Positions 28,270 to 37,192 of a stretch of DNA of 64,000 nt are shown here, piece by piece; position 1 is the first letter of the stretch, and each line of letters begins with the position of its first letter. This stretch comes from Methylomonas sp. UP202 (lineage in GTDB: Bacteria > Pseudomonadota > Gammaproteobacteria > Methylococcales > Methylomonadaceae): positions 744,001-808,000 of the forward strand of contig NZ_CP123897.1 in assembly GCF_029910655.1 (NCBI RefSeq), written 5' to 3'. Made by a program: the position numbers and the translations under genes. The notes below the pieces were generated by a model, which saw only the letters and a program-made list of their open reading frames with translations, was not told the DNA's origin and did not search any database.

Positions 28270-29100
28270 TCAGCTCAAGACACCCACAAGCGCCCGGTTT
28301 AAATTAAACTGAGCGCGCTGCTTTAAATGCATTCGTTCCCACACCTGCAACCATGCCTTAATTCCGCCAGCAAGGCGGCATTGGCTGAGGGCAAAAAAGA
28401 TCCGTTCCAGGATCAGTAGGGTCATTGCCAGGAAGATGGTGTTGATCCAGGCGAACGAGGTGTTGGCACGCTTGACGCGAATGCAGTTGAGCCGGTAGCT
28501 GTTTTTGCCTTGGCCGAATTTGCCTCCTATGGATATGCGTTGCAAGTTCTCCTGCCAAGGTTGGGTTTTTTCTCGTTTGAGCTGTTCGCGATTGGTCTCG
28601 GTTTCTTGCTTGGGCGGCCGAGCGGCTTGTCTGCAATGCGGATGCCATACTGCTTCAGGTAATCGCGATTGGCGCGAGGGGGGGGGCTGCGGATAGGATC
28701 GGCGAGCACCCGTTCCGGGTAGTGGCTGCAGTGCGCAAGATAGGCTTCGACTTACGCGATCAGGTCCAAGCCTTCGTGAAAGGCGTCCCGCGCAAGTGGT
28801 CGAGATGGGCAGGCCACTCGCCCGTCGGGCTGATGCTGAACTTGGCGCCAAATTCGACCGATTTGCCCAGCTTGCCGCGCGTCCTCGGTCGCGCGCACAG
28901 GGTTGACTGATACTGACGATGCGATGATCGCGGTGCTTGGATTGGGTTCGATACATGTCCCATTGTTGCTGGTAGAGATGCTGAGTCACCCTGTTGTTTA
29001 GCACTACGATAAACCACAGCATTATCACGCTTCAATATGCTGCACCTGTCGCGGCCTAGAATTCGCTGAATACCTGCGAATTTAATGTGCTTGACCACAA
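28270..29100 (-). pseudogene. Decayed IS5-family transposase
   Basis: Pieces of an IS5-type DDE transposase lie in different minus-strand frames. The central part reads GKLGKSVEFGAKFSISPTGE with HLDHLRGTPFTKAW. The C-terminal part has KPLGRPSK-like text, EKTQPWQENLQRISIGGKFG (conserved E/R-x-x-I-E-G-K-F-G-Q-G-K block), then FAWINTIFLAMTLLILERIFF. Several frame changes separate them. The remnant abuts the 3' end of the downstream beta-helix gene, 12 bases from its stop, so the insertion may have landed just outside the coding region. Confidence 0.7.
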
Positions 29101-29111
29101 TTTTAGCATGG

Positions 29112-31214
29112 CTATTGGGTCAGTCCCATGTCGGACGGTAATCCCTTTATTCCTAGCAAATTGACAGGCGAGTCGGTGCAGACCAGCTTTACGCTCCTGC
29201 CCTCGATGCTGATACAAGGGTCGGCATTGATGCTATCGACTTCAACCCCTTGGTTGACCCAATCGCTCCAGAGTGCTCCCCCTTTTTCTGCTCCAGTGTC
29301 CGGTACCTTGTAATTGACTCTGATGTCGCTGCTGGCGTGCCAGACTATATTCTTTCCAATAGTATTACTTTCTTTCGGCAAATGGTACACAAGGGAGTAA
29401 CCCATATAAGCGGTAGAAATTACAACATTATTCTGGATGGTATTTCCTTCCATCCAGGTGTCGTGAGCCATCGGTTCGGATAAAACAGGATATTTCGTTT
29501 TCCATAATACACTGTTAATTGGCATGGTATTTAAAGAAGCGCGATTCCATTCCCAATTATAATAGGGGCTATATAGTCCGGCGAATATCGCAGATTTATT
29601 GGTCTTAATGACGTTGTTCAAAATTAAGGTGTCCCGGCCATTACCCAGTTGGATTGCGCGGCTGCCGGCGTTGACCAGCAAATTGCCGAGCACTGTCGTG
29701 CCACTAAGGCCGTCGTCCATATAAATGCCGCGAGCGCCTTCATAGGTATACCGAATGATATTATTAGGTATATCGACTAGGCTTAAGCCGTAACCGTAAG
29801 AGTCATGGATGTAGTTATATTGGATAATATTTCCGCGAAATGTCCAGTCCCTGCCGCCATAGATTGCGCCGCAATCATTGCCGGCCTGACAAATCGAATA
29901 AATTTCATTCTTTTCGAGTACGTTGTCGTTGCCGGAAAAAAGTATCGCCCCACCCGTACCCTGCGCAATAAGGTTATGAGAAATATGTGCGCCAACTCCT
30001 CCAACCGTAACCCCGTAAATCATCAACAACTTGGAGCTGTAATTATAAATTCTATTGTTATAAATTCTATTTTCCGAGGCTTGTAGGGTAGGTCGATCGC
30101 CTCCGTAAAGAGCTATTGCACCAGTACCAGTATGGTGAATATCGCTATTGGAAATGATGACATCGGTGTTGCTTTGCTTGGCATTGATTGCCGATGCGCC
30201 GATATTGTTTATTTCCAAATTATCGAAAATAATCGAGTTCGAATCGCTGGCGACAATGGCGTCGCCTGCGCTATGCCTGAAGGTCAGATTTTTAAAGCCA
30301 AGATAGTGTGTGCCGGTTAGAATAATTAAATTCTTGGTTGAAGAAATGGCGATTGATTTTGGAGTTACTCCGCTCGGTGGGATAAGCAGTAACTGCTTGT
30401 TGTTTTTATCGTAAAACCATTCGCCAGGGAGGTTCAAAAAACCTTCGGCATTTTGTAAATAAAAACGTCGTCCTTCCCCTAAATCGTAATTTGTCGATGA
30501 TGCAAGTGTGATCTGGTTATTGGTCAAGTCCAACGTCTTCACGCCAACGATTTGGTCGTAATAATCGTTGCCTGGGAAAATATGCACTTGTGAGTCGCTT
30601 AAATCCCCGGAAAATGCAGGTAGGGATTGGTAAACCTTAAATTGGGTGCGATCATCTAGCGGGGTTTTTACATAGGCCCATCCGTAATCCGGCCATCTTG
30701 CCAACTGCATCCGCGAGTCGTTGACGAAAAGCTCGAAAGCCGGGCCATTGCCCTTGATGCGGCTGTTGTCTTCGGCGGTTATGCTGTCGGCGACTGTGGC
30801 GTCCAGAGGGCAACTGAGAATTTGTTCGGGATTTTCGGCGTCGTAAGCTTGACAGCCTGTTAACAGTAGGCCGCCGGTAACCAACGTGGCGCCTTTTTCG
30901 CCTAACCAGATAATCTCCTTACCGGCTTCTCCCGAATCGGCATCGGTAAACTCCAATGGTGTTTTCAACTGATAGGTGCCTGCGCCAATATGTACTGTCA
31001 CCGCTTCTGTCAACTGTCCGGCGGCTTTCAGATCGCGTATGGCTTGTTGCGCTTTGTTAAGAGTCTTGAACGGTCCGGTTTTCGCTGAAACATTGATTGC
31101 GGTGGAAGAGCCATCCAGTCTGTCGTCGCCATTTCTCGCCACATACAGGTCTTTGGCAAGTGATACCGAACAGAAACAAAGCGACACTACGCTAAACAAT
31201 AGTCTTATTGACAT
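29112..31214 (-). CDS. Secreted right-handed beta-helix protein, paralogue 2
   Basis: 700 residues with signal peptide MSIRLLFSVVSLCFCSVSLA. It follows paralogue 1 almost block by block: RMQLARWPDYGWAYVKTPL against RMTLARWPNQEWAHIKNPL, DSQVHIFPGNDYYDQIVGV against DAQIHIFPGNDWFDQYLGV, CGAIYGGRDWTFRGNIIQYN, GIYMDDGLSGTTVLGNLL. Beta-helix coils occupy about residues 290-560. Shared acidic/aromatic residues in GRDW and Y-x-D-D-G suggest an active site, so a polysaccharide lyase or glycosidase role is reasonable but unproven. Start follows a reasonable site in TTAGGAGAAG upstream. Confidence 0.8.
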   Translation of the reverse strand: MSIRLLFSVVSLCFCSVSLAKDLYVARNGDDRLDGSSTAINVSAKTGPFKTLNKAQQAIRDLKAAGQLTEAVTVHIGAGTYQLKTPLEFTDADSGEAGKEIIWLGEKGATLVTGGLLLTGCQAYDAENPEQILSCPLDATVADSITAEDNSRIKGNGPAFELFVNDSRMQLARWPDYGWAYVKTPLDDRTQFKVYQSLPAFSGDLSDSQVHIFPGNDYYDQIVGVKTLDLTNNQITLASSTNYDLGEGRRFYLQNAEGFLNLPGEWFYDKNNKQLLLIPPSGVTPKSIAISSTKNLIILTGTHYLGFKNLTFRHSAGDAIVASDSNSIIFDNLEINNIGASAINAKQSNTDVIISNSDIHHTGTGAIALYGGDRPTLQASENRIYNNRIYNYSSKLLMIYGVTVGGVGAHISHNLIAQGTGGAILFSGNDNVLEKNEIYSICQAGNDCGAIYGGRDWTFRGNIIQYNYIHDSYGYGLSLVDIPNNIIRYTYEGARGIYMDDGLSGTTVLGNLLVNAGSRAIQLGNGRDTLILNNVIKTNKSAIFAGLYSPYYNWEWNRASLNTMPINSVLWKTKYPVLSEPMAHDTWMEGNTIQNNVVISTAYMGYSLVYHLPKESNTIGKNIVWHASSDIRVNYKVPDTGAEKGGALWSDWVNQGVEVDSINADPCISIEGRSVKLVCTDSPVNLLGIKGLPSDMGLTQ

Positions 31215-32364
31215 AAACTTCTCCTAAAAATCTGATATTGCATTCCAATGTTTCGCCGACCACGGTTTGCAAGCGGTTAAAAATTTGCTGGACAGGGGGA
31301 TTGGTATTTCCGTCCTTGGACGCGAGGGTACTGGACAATTATTTCAGGACTGGGACATCTTTGTATATAACATACAAGGTCAATATTGCCAACTCTTTGC
31401 GCGCTACTAGGTTTTGTGCATCATAGATGCCTGCATGCCGATTCGTCGAACGTTGACAATAAAGCCTTTCTGTGCGGGGAGTGGGAGGATGTGCGTTGAT
31501 ATGGCATGATCCCGATTGAGCAAGCGGTCGTCACATTTCAACAAACAGACGTCTATGTTTAGTACCCAGGTGTTTGTCGCCGATACCCAAGGGTCGATGA
31601 TGAACAGTAAGCCGCCTGATTTTACAAATCAGACTTCTGATATTAACAGGCAGGCTCGACTGTTTAGCAATCAGGCGGCTTATTTGAATACCGGACGGCC
31701 TCTGTTTGATACCGGGCCTTTCAGATTTACAACGCATGCGTGATTTGTCATCGGCGGGTGCTGCCTGCTTGTAATCAATTGCCGGCTGCTTGCCGGAGAG
31801 CGCTGAGTGTTCATCGTAGCCGCGTGGGTTTTAATAACCGGCGCCTGGGTGTTAACCAGGGGCATCTGCGTATCAAGCGGCGGACCTTGGTTGTTCATCC
31901 GAGAGTTCTGGATGTTAGGCATAGTCGCGTGAAAGTGTGTGGAGCATGGAGGCATATTGGGACTAGTCCGCTGAATGTAAATGACATAAGAATTGTGGCA
32001 ACTAGAGGTCGAATGCTGCTTGTCAACCAAACAGAGGAGAAGCGATCGAGGCAATTTATTCATTAGATCTTGTCGATCGCAGTTGGCAAATTTGCGTAGG
32101 GGTTTCTGTCGAATATCGGCTTTTTAACGCGAAGATCGTCAGAGGTGTTAGCGTTTAGCCATCAAACCGGAGTCAGTCTCTTCGGTTTCACCTAGGTTTG
32201 TCCATCCGGGTCGAAAGAAATAAGTCGGCTTTGCCGGGGAGTTCCCGGCAAAGCCGCCAAAAATGCGGCTGATAAACCCGGTTCTCAGATACCATCTGTT
32301 GCACAGAAGGATGCGCCGCGTGAGGCTTAGCCCGAACCAATTAATTAGGTTTTGGTTATGAACG
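31215..32364. other. 1.15-kb gene-free stretch holding a 21-bp-period array
   Basis: No supported gene lies between the beta-helix gene and the small minus-strand gene at 32365. The middle is occupied by the tandem array at 31516-31998, described separately. The flanks (31215-31515 and 31999-32364) show no recognised element, though a short GC palindrome GCCGGGGAGTTCCCGGC is seen at 32233-32249, after the array. Confidence 0.5.
31516..31998. repeat. Degenerate tandem array, about 23 units of exactly 21 bp
   Basis: From 31516 to 31998 the sequence can be cut into consecutive 21-base units without a single gap. Units most often begin TT, with A at position 4, a C/G-rich middle around CAGGC, and CTG then G near the end (examples: units at 31621, 31663, 31684, 31831, 31852). 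Because 21 is divisible by three, parts are open on both strands and would encode heptapeptide repeats of the type N-T-Q-x-P-x-x, but no ribosome-binding site or complete gene supports translation. It may be a decayed repeat-protein gene, a multi-site protein-binding array (21 bp is two helical turns) or a minisatellite. Confidence 0.65.
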
Positions 32365-32838
32365 CTATTTGGCGTTGTTGTCGGATGAAGAGCCTGGTGT
32401 CTTGCGGGCAAAGCGTTTACCTAGGCTATCCAGATGTTCGTCCAGGGAGCCGTCCTTACCGGCCAGTTTGGCAGCGTGATAAACATGCAGTGTTTGGGTA
32501 TAGGCATCGCTGCCTGCCGCTAAAAACGTATCCTCCATTTTTTTCATCAATTGCCTCATGGTCATCATGATCGGTTCCATTTTCCTGACCATTTCGACAT
32601 CGGCGCGGTATTCGTCCAGATCGAAGGCTCGCGGCAAAATGCCTTCGTTTTGAGTTGCCAATGCCAGGCCTTGATCAACGAAGGCCCGGCTTTTGTCGCC
32701 CATCTTGGGTAAGCCCCGGCGGTCTTCTGTCGACAGGTCTATTAAAAAGGGTAGTTGAGCTTGTATATCGGCAAAAGCCTTCAATACAGCTTCTTGTTGT
32801 TCGGGGAGTAATTCCCCTTTGATCAATTCTGTAGCCAT
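32365..32838 (-). CDS. Conserved hypothetical protein
   Basis: 157 residues from ATG 32838, which has GGAGG 5 bases upstream; this favours it over an ATG 12 bases earlier. Sequence is hydrophilic, mostly helical and without signal peptide or membrane segment: MATELIKGELLPEQQEAVLK, a proline/aspartate-rich centre (LIDLSTEDRRGLPKMGDKSR), a methionine-rich helix MVRKMEPIMMTMRQLMKKME and a Tyr/His segment YTQTLHVYHAAKLAG. I recognise no family. Good start signal and normal codon use argue that it is a real gene, standing alone in an accessory stretch. Confidence 0.65.
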   Translation of the reverse strand: MATELIKGELLPEQQEAVLKAFADIQAQLPFLIDLSTEDRRGLPKMGDKSRAFVDQGLALATQNEGILPRAFDLDEYRADVEMVRKMEPIMMTMRQLMKKMEDTFLAAGSDAYTQTLHVYHAAKLAGKDGSLDEHLDSLGKRFARKTPGSSSDNNAK

Positions 32839-33230
32839 GGCAACCTCCAAGGGTAAAAGCCGACAAGTGCTTTGCGTTGCAGTCGGAGCAGCAAGGCACC
32901 TGCTAGATTAATTTGAGTTTTGGGAGATACGAAAGGTGTTAGATTTTGGCATCAGTAAGTCGTCGATATGGTTTAAAATCGACCTCAATTTAGATTATTC
33001 CCTGGACTCGGCTCCGATTATAGTTAGTGTTTAAGTAATTTCTAGCAAACATGAGAAATAATTCGCCTAATAATGCATGTTTCTGCTGGGATTGGCGGCT
33101 TTGTCGGGTTATAAGGGGGGGCGATCGATTGTTATTCCCTGGATTACCGCGATGTACTTTGGTCTAATGTTGCTTGCTTTACCGACTCCGTAAACTGTGA
33201 CGCAAGTTTAATCATTCAGGAGTTAAATTC
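32839..33230. other. Intergenic region with divergent promoters expected
   Basis: 390 bases between divergently arranged genes. No gene or repeat is evident. AGGAG at 33217-33221 serves the PEP-CTERM gene start at 33231. A TGG...TTGC pattern near 33160 has the wrong spacing for a sigma-54 promoter. Confidence 0.3.
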
Positions 33231-33875
33231 ATGCAAGTCGTAAAATCACTTCTGCTGGCCGGCGTTGTTGTGTTGTCCGCAGCCAGCGTATCGGCGGTCC
33301 AAGCGAGTACCGTTTTAACGCCGGCTTCGGCAACCGTGATCAACCATTCGGTTGCGGACGGTTCGTTTCAGGACGTTTACAGCTTTGCGATCGACAACGC
33401 CTATAGCGCCTACAACTTGTCCGGCGCCTTGAGCTTTCAATCCATACAAACCGTGGTCAGCTTGACTAGCGATTTTGCTTCACCGTTGGTGACGAGTACC
33501 ACTGGCGTCGCCAGCGCTAGTGTCGAGCTGCTGGATTCGTCCGCTGCTCTCGTTGCGACCGGTTCGTTGAGTTCTTTCTCGAGCCCGTCCGCGCCGACTT
33601 TGGTTTCTTTGCCGATCCCCGGTTTCCCGTCGTTCTATCAAGCATTGTTGACGACGTTCAATACCATTACGTTGAACAACGTCCCGGTAATCGGTGCGGG
33701 CAATTACTTCTTGAAAGTGCAAGGGTTGGCATTTAATAGCGGTACGTATACCGGTAGCTTGAGCGTATCGCCCATCGTGCCCGCCACTGTACCGTTGCCG
33801 GGCGCAGCGTGGGCGTTCCTGACCGGTTTGTTGGGCGTATTGGGTGTGCAACGCCGCCGTTCATTGAAAGCCTAG
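33231..33875 (+). CDS. PEP-CTERM protein, FxDxF-like family
   Basis: 214 residues. The signal peptide is MQVVKSLLLAGVVVLSAASV followed by SAVQA. The mature N-terminus carries DGSFQDVYSFAI, close to the F-x-D-x-F motif of a PEP-CTERM family. The body is Ser/Thr-rich and beta-like. The exosortase tail VPLPGAAWAFLTGLLGVLG-QRRR has all three parts: proline motif, hydrophobic helix, basic cluster. The protein should be exported, cleaved at the VPLP site and attached to the envelope or exopolysaccharide by an exosortase encoded elsewhere. ATG has AGGAG 9 bases upstream; a clear terminator follows. Confidence 0.85.
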   Translation: MQVVKSLLLAGVVVLSAASVSAVQASTVLTPASATVINHSVADGSFQDVYSFAIDNAYSAYNLSGALSFQSIQTVVSLTSDFASPLVTSTTGVASASVELLDSSAALVATGSLSSFSSPSAPTLVSLPIPGFPSFYQALLTTFNTITLNNVPVIGAGNYFLKVQGLAFNSGTYTGSLSVSPIVPATVPLPGAAWAFLTGLLGVLGVQRRRSLKA

Positions 33876-33895
33876 GCTTACGCATTGCTCTCCTA

Positions 33896-33924
33896 AAAAG
33901 CCGGCGCTAATGCCGGCTTTTTTA
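33896..33924 (+). terminator. Rho-independent terminator after PEP-CTERM gene
   Basis: Stem AAAGCCGGC / GCCGGCTTT with a 6-base loop, followed by further Ts, 20 bases after the stop codon at 33875. Confidence 0.9.
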
Positions 33925-34179
33925 TGTGCGGCATATTGTCGCTGGTTCACGGATTGAGCTGAGACGTAAGCGCCCGCCGCCAAAAACCAAGCCGCGCAAA
34001 TCGAATGTGGTCTCGATGTAATCGAGCTTGCAGGCCTACCAAACCAACCTTCGGCAAATGGAGGGGGCATCCGATCATCAAACCCCGGTTGGCGGTCGGC
34101 AAAATGACTTTCAAGTCGCCGGAAACCCTCCGCAACCGATGGCTGAACGCCGAAACCTCGATTCCAATGAGGCTATCAA

Positions 34180-34345
34180 CCTAAAAAGAGCAGTTTGGCG
34201 ATGAAAAATTCCGTTCGTCCTGAGCTTGTCGAAGGGCGCGCGGGATTTTTCATTCACCCGTTTGGCAAGTGTATTGCGAGCCGTCCATGCTTCGACGTTG
34301 CTCAGCACGAACGGCCCGCAATACACACCAACTGCCCTTTTTAGG
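34180..34345. repeat. Nested inverted repeat with REP core, about 166 bp
   Basis: Inner arms 34211-34235 and 34288-34314 are inverted copies of the widespread REP-like core CGTTCGTCCTGAGCTTGTCG. Outer arms CCTAAAAAGAGCAGTT (34180-34195) and AACTGCCCTTTTTAGG (34330-34345) are inverted with one mismatch. Nested arms and lack of coding capacity fit a REPIN or miniature element mobilised by a REP-associated transposase encoded elsewhere. It occupies the centre of the 720-base gap between two PEP-CTERM genes; the rest of that gap shows nothing else. Confidence 0.65.
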
Positions 34346-34597
34346 ATCAAACCAATCTTCCGTCAATCGAATACGCCTCGATTTCACCGAGGCCGCCAGA
34401 ACCGATCAGCGACGAATCAAAGGTAGAGGCGGATGTTGGCTTGTTGTCATCGCTTTGCAATATGTAATTATCAAAATAACTCGATGTTAAAGCCAAACCC
34501 ATCGCAAGGTGGGGACGGAAAACCACGGGTCCGTTTTGTCGCGATAGCCGAGTTGCCATGCTGAGCAACTCTCACTAAGACACTAACGGAGACCCCG

Positions 34598-36076
34598 ATG
34601 TTAACGAAGTCATTATTAGCCGCCGCCATCGCGGCCGCCGCTTTTTCCAACGCTGCCAGTGCGTCGATCGCTTCCGGCGACCTGATCGCCATCGGCAGCT
34701 TGTCCGGCAGCGGTGCGGGCTTGAACGCCGATTTATCGGGCTTGACCGGCACCCTGGAAAACGGCGTTGCCGCGAATTATTTGGGCGGCATAGGCTCCGG
34801 ATTGGCTTATGCCGGCGGCAATATTTTCATCGCCACGCCGGATCGCGGCCCGAATGCGGTCGCGTACAACAGCGGTTTGGACGATACCGCTTCGTACATT
34901 TCCAGATTTCAAACCTTGAGTTTGGACTTGAGCACTAACCATTCCGGCACCGGCTTGGCATACAATTTGGCACCTAAATTGGTATCGACCACATTGCTGT
35001 CCAGTGCCACCGCTTTAAATTATGGCGCAGGCGTCGGCAAGCAAATCGACGGTGTCACGCCGGTCGGCAATGGCGCGCCGGCTCTGAACGCGGCGAATAA
35101 CACCTACTATTTCACCGGCAGATCGGATAACTTCGGTTCCGCCAATCCATTGACCGGCATTCCCGACGCTTCGTCCGCCAACGCCAGCAACGCCCGCTTC
35201 GATCCGGAAGGCGTTCGCGTTTCCAACGACGGCAAAAGCGTGTTTATTTCCGACGAATACGGTCCTTATGTTTATCAATTCGACCGCGCAACCGGCCAAC
35301 GCATTCGCGTCTTCAATCTGCCGGCCAATTTGGATGTAGCGAAATTGAGTCCGGTCGGCAAAACCGAAGAAAGCAACGCCAGCGGCCGGGTCGATAACAA
35401 AGGCATGGAAGGTCTGGCATTGACCCCGGACGGCAAAACCTTGGTCGGCATCATGCAGGCTCCTTTGTTGCAGGACGGCAAAAAGTCCGGCATCGACCGC
35501 ATCGTGACCATCGACATCGCCACCGGCGCAACCCATGAATATGCCTATCAATTGACCACGGGTTCCGGCGTCAGTGAAATCGTTGCGATCAACGACCACG
35601 AGTTTTTGGTGGACGAGCGCGACGGTAGCGGTCTGGGCAATGGCGACAGCGCGGCGGTCAAGCAATTGTTTAAAATCGACCTTAGCGGGGCTACCGACAT
35701 TTCCGCATTTTCAGGTAGTACCGCCGCTTTACAAGCCACCGCGGTGCCGAAGACGCTGTTCTTGGATGTTGTGAAATCCCTGAATGCCAACGGTATCAGT
35801 AGCGACAAGATTCCGGCCAAGCTCGAAGGCGTGTCCTTCGGTCAGGACATTACCGATGGCGGAGTGCTGTATCACACCTTGTTCGTCGCCAACGACAACG
35901 ACTTTTTGCCTAACGTTGCCGGCACTAACCAGTTTTATGTGTTTGCGTTCGCCGATTCCGCGCTCAACTATCAGGCTCAGCAATTCTCGGCCGTGCCTGT
36001 GCCCGGAGCGGTTTGGCTGTTCGGTAGCGCGTTGATGGGCTTTGTTGGTCGTTCGGCGCGTAAAAACCGCTGCTGA
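34598..36076 (+). CDS. Esterase-like (phytase-type propeller) PEP-CTERM protein
   Basis: 492 residues, with signal peptide MLTKSLLAAAIAAAAFSNAA. The body matches the esterase-like activity of phytase domain: NGVAANYLGGIGSGLAYAGG, FIATPDRGPNAVAY, FDPEGVRVSNDGKSVFISDE, NKGMEGLALTPDGKTLVGIM and EFLVDERDGSGLGNGDSAAV. The propeller's acidic residues (DRG, DPEG, DERD) are retained. The tail VPVPGAVWLFGSALMGFVG followed by RSARKNR is an exosortase sorting signal. GGAG lies 8 bases before the ATG. Probably an envelope phosphoesterase of unknown substrate. Confidence 0.87.
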   Translation: MLTKSLLAAAIAAAAFSNAASASIASGDLIAIGSLSGSGAGLNADLSGLTGTLENGVAANYLGGIGSGLAYAGGNIFIATPDRGPNAVAYNSGLDDTASYISRFQTLSLDLSTNHSGTGLAYNLAPKLVSTTLLSSATALNYGAGVGKQIDGVTPVGNGAPALNAANNTYYFTGRSDNFGSANPLTGIPDASSANASNARFDPEGVRVSNDGKSVFISDEYGPYVYQFDRATGQRIRVFNLPANLDVAKLSPVGKTEESNASGRVDNKGMEGLALTPDGKTLVGIMQAPLLQDGKKSGIDRIVTIDIATGATHEYAYQLTTGSGVSEIVAINDHEFLVDERDGSGLGNGDSAAVKQLFKIDLSGATDISAFSGSTAALQATAVPKTLFLDVVKSLNANGISSDKIPAKLEGVSFGQDITDGGVLYHTLFVANDNDFLPNVAGTNQFYVFAFADSALNYQAQQFSAVPVPGAVWLFGSALMGFVGRSARKNRC

Positions 36077-36179
36077 GATCAGCTATTAACCCGGTATTTA
36101 AATACCTGTTGGCATCGGTTTTATCGGAGGGCGTGCCTTCATCTAGGGTTTGGACAGGTTCAGGATGAACGGTCAAGGC

Positions 36180-36256
36180 CGTAGGGTACGCACCGCGTAC
36201 TTTTAGAAGCTCATCGTGGTGGCGGAGATCATGCGGTATGCGGTGCGTACCCTACG
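36180..36256. repeat. Inverted repeat, REP-like
   Basis: Arms CGTAGGGTACGCACCGC (36180-36196) and GCGGTGCGTACCCTACG (36240-36256) are perfectly inverted over 17 bases, extended imperfectly inward. The GTAGGGTACGCACC core is of a dispersed type frequent in proteobacterial intergenic DNA. A half REP core (GACAGGTTCAGGATGAACGG, 36153-36172) lies directly upstream. Confidence 0.65.
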
Positions 36257-36259
36257 TTT

Positions 36260-36291
36260 CCAATACCAATACCAATACCAATACCAATGCC
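36260..36291. repeat. (CCAATA)n microsatellite, about five units
   Basis: Five consecutive CCAATA/CCAATG hexamers directly follow the inverted repeat. A simple-sequence repeat in non-coding DNA; a likely slippage site. Confidence 0.9.
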
Positions 36292-36338
36292 ATACGAAGC
36301 ACTGATCGGGCAAGGGGGTGATCGCTTCGCGCGGAAAT

Positions 36339-36566
36339 TTGTAGATTTTTGACAAGACTGAACTACACTAAAAGCCAAGGGACTAGAACGATACAGCGAT
36401 TCCGTTAACGATCTTTATTTGTCTAGATGACGAGGAGGTTTGCGACAGTGTCTTCAACTTATATTTTGCACCCGGTCGTAAAGACCTTTATTGATTCGTA
36501 GAATCAAAATACCGAGAGATACCAACGAACCCCGGAGGCGTAAAGTCTTCGGGGTTTCGTGTTTTT
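36339..36566 (+). ncRNA. Candidate structured RNA, copy 1, with 3' terminator
   Basis: Clearly homologous along its length to 39030-39259. Near the 3' end three hairpins are kept in both copies: GGTC-GTAAA-GACC, TTGATTC-GTA-GAATCAA, and a terminal 10-bp stem AACCCCGGAG/CTTCGGGGTT followed by TTTCGTGTTTTT, a Rho-independent terminator. Between copies the stems change by paired or wobble substitutions, which supports folding as RNA. The segment ACGATACAGCGATT-CGTTAACGAT upstream is the best conserved primary sequence. There is no open frame of note. It follows the phytase-like PEP-CTERM gene by about 260 bases. No known RNA family is recognised. Confidence 0.55.
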
Positions 36567-37062
36567 GGGGGCTGGCGCGGGAGAGATTACCGGTACGATT
36601 TCGGTCTCTCGACCCGATCGCGGGTATAGCTGACAGAATTGATAGGCGTATTACGCTTTTGAACCGTTAATCCCACCCATCAAGCGGGATACGGCGCAGC
36701 CGATCGTACATAACTGAAGCCGTATCAAGTAACGCTTATTTCATAAGCGGCCTCGTTTAGCAAGCTAAAGGCCATCCTGAATTTCGCAGCTTGGTTACGT
36801 CGAATGGTATCTTTTTTCTGATGGTTAATTGGATTCGGCGTCTTGTCGGCCATAAGCCCCATTGTGCCGAAAAGGTGTTCTGCGATACCATGAAGACAGA
36901 TTTAAGTTGTTAGATTGGATGGCCGGTCGATGTGTATGCAACGTCGAGGAGCGGCTGGTAAGGCTGTATTCCGACAGAGTCCTATTGAAGACTGTAAAGT
37001 CCTTGGATGCCTGCTTTTGCGACAATGTTGGGGCCGCCGGGCGCGGCAGTCCAGATGCTTGG

Positions 37063-37113
37063 TTATCGCGGCGGGAGTAAGTCTTCCAGATAAAGAGGCC
37101 GACACTTCGCTGC
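37063..37113 (-). pseudogene. Relic of the 3' end of a LuxR-type regulator gene
   Basis: Fifty-one bases match the last 17 codons and stop of the LuxR-type gene at 44633-45157, with only a few differences. The 3'-most part, encoding LEDLLPPR-stop, is identical, and one extra base near 37092 puts the upstream codons out of frame. The rest of the gene cannot be found here. It records a former duplication or recombination joining the two loci 7.5 kb apart. Confidence 0.6.
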
Positions 37114-37192
37114 TTCAGCGTGTAGAACGTGCTGATTGCAAGACCATGTTGCCGCAGTCGCCTGCTCAAGCTCGAACGCTGTTGCTGTTTGA

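Noticed and set aside
31516-31743. Plus-strand open frame encoding heptad repeats
   Set aside because: It is open because the array period is a multiple of three. There is no start signal and it ends mid-array; the minus strand is open over another part, so the DNA repeat is the primary fact.
33155-33180. Sigma-54 promoter before the PEP-CTERM gene at 33231
   Set aside because: TGG and TTGC elements are present, but the distance between GG and GC is nine bases instead of the required ten.
36825-37169. 114-codon minus-strand open frame
   Set aside because: It overlaps the LuxR-type relic in a different frame and encodes no known domain; a chance opening in decayed DNA.
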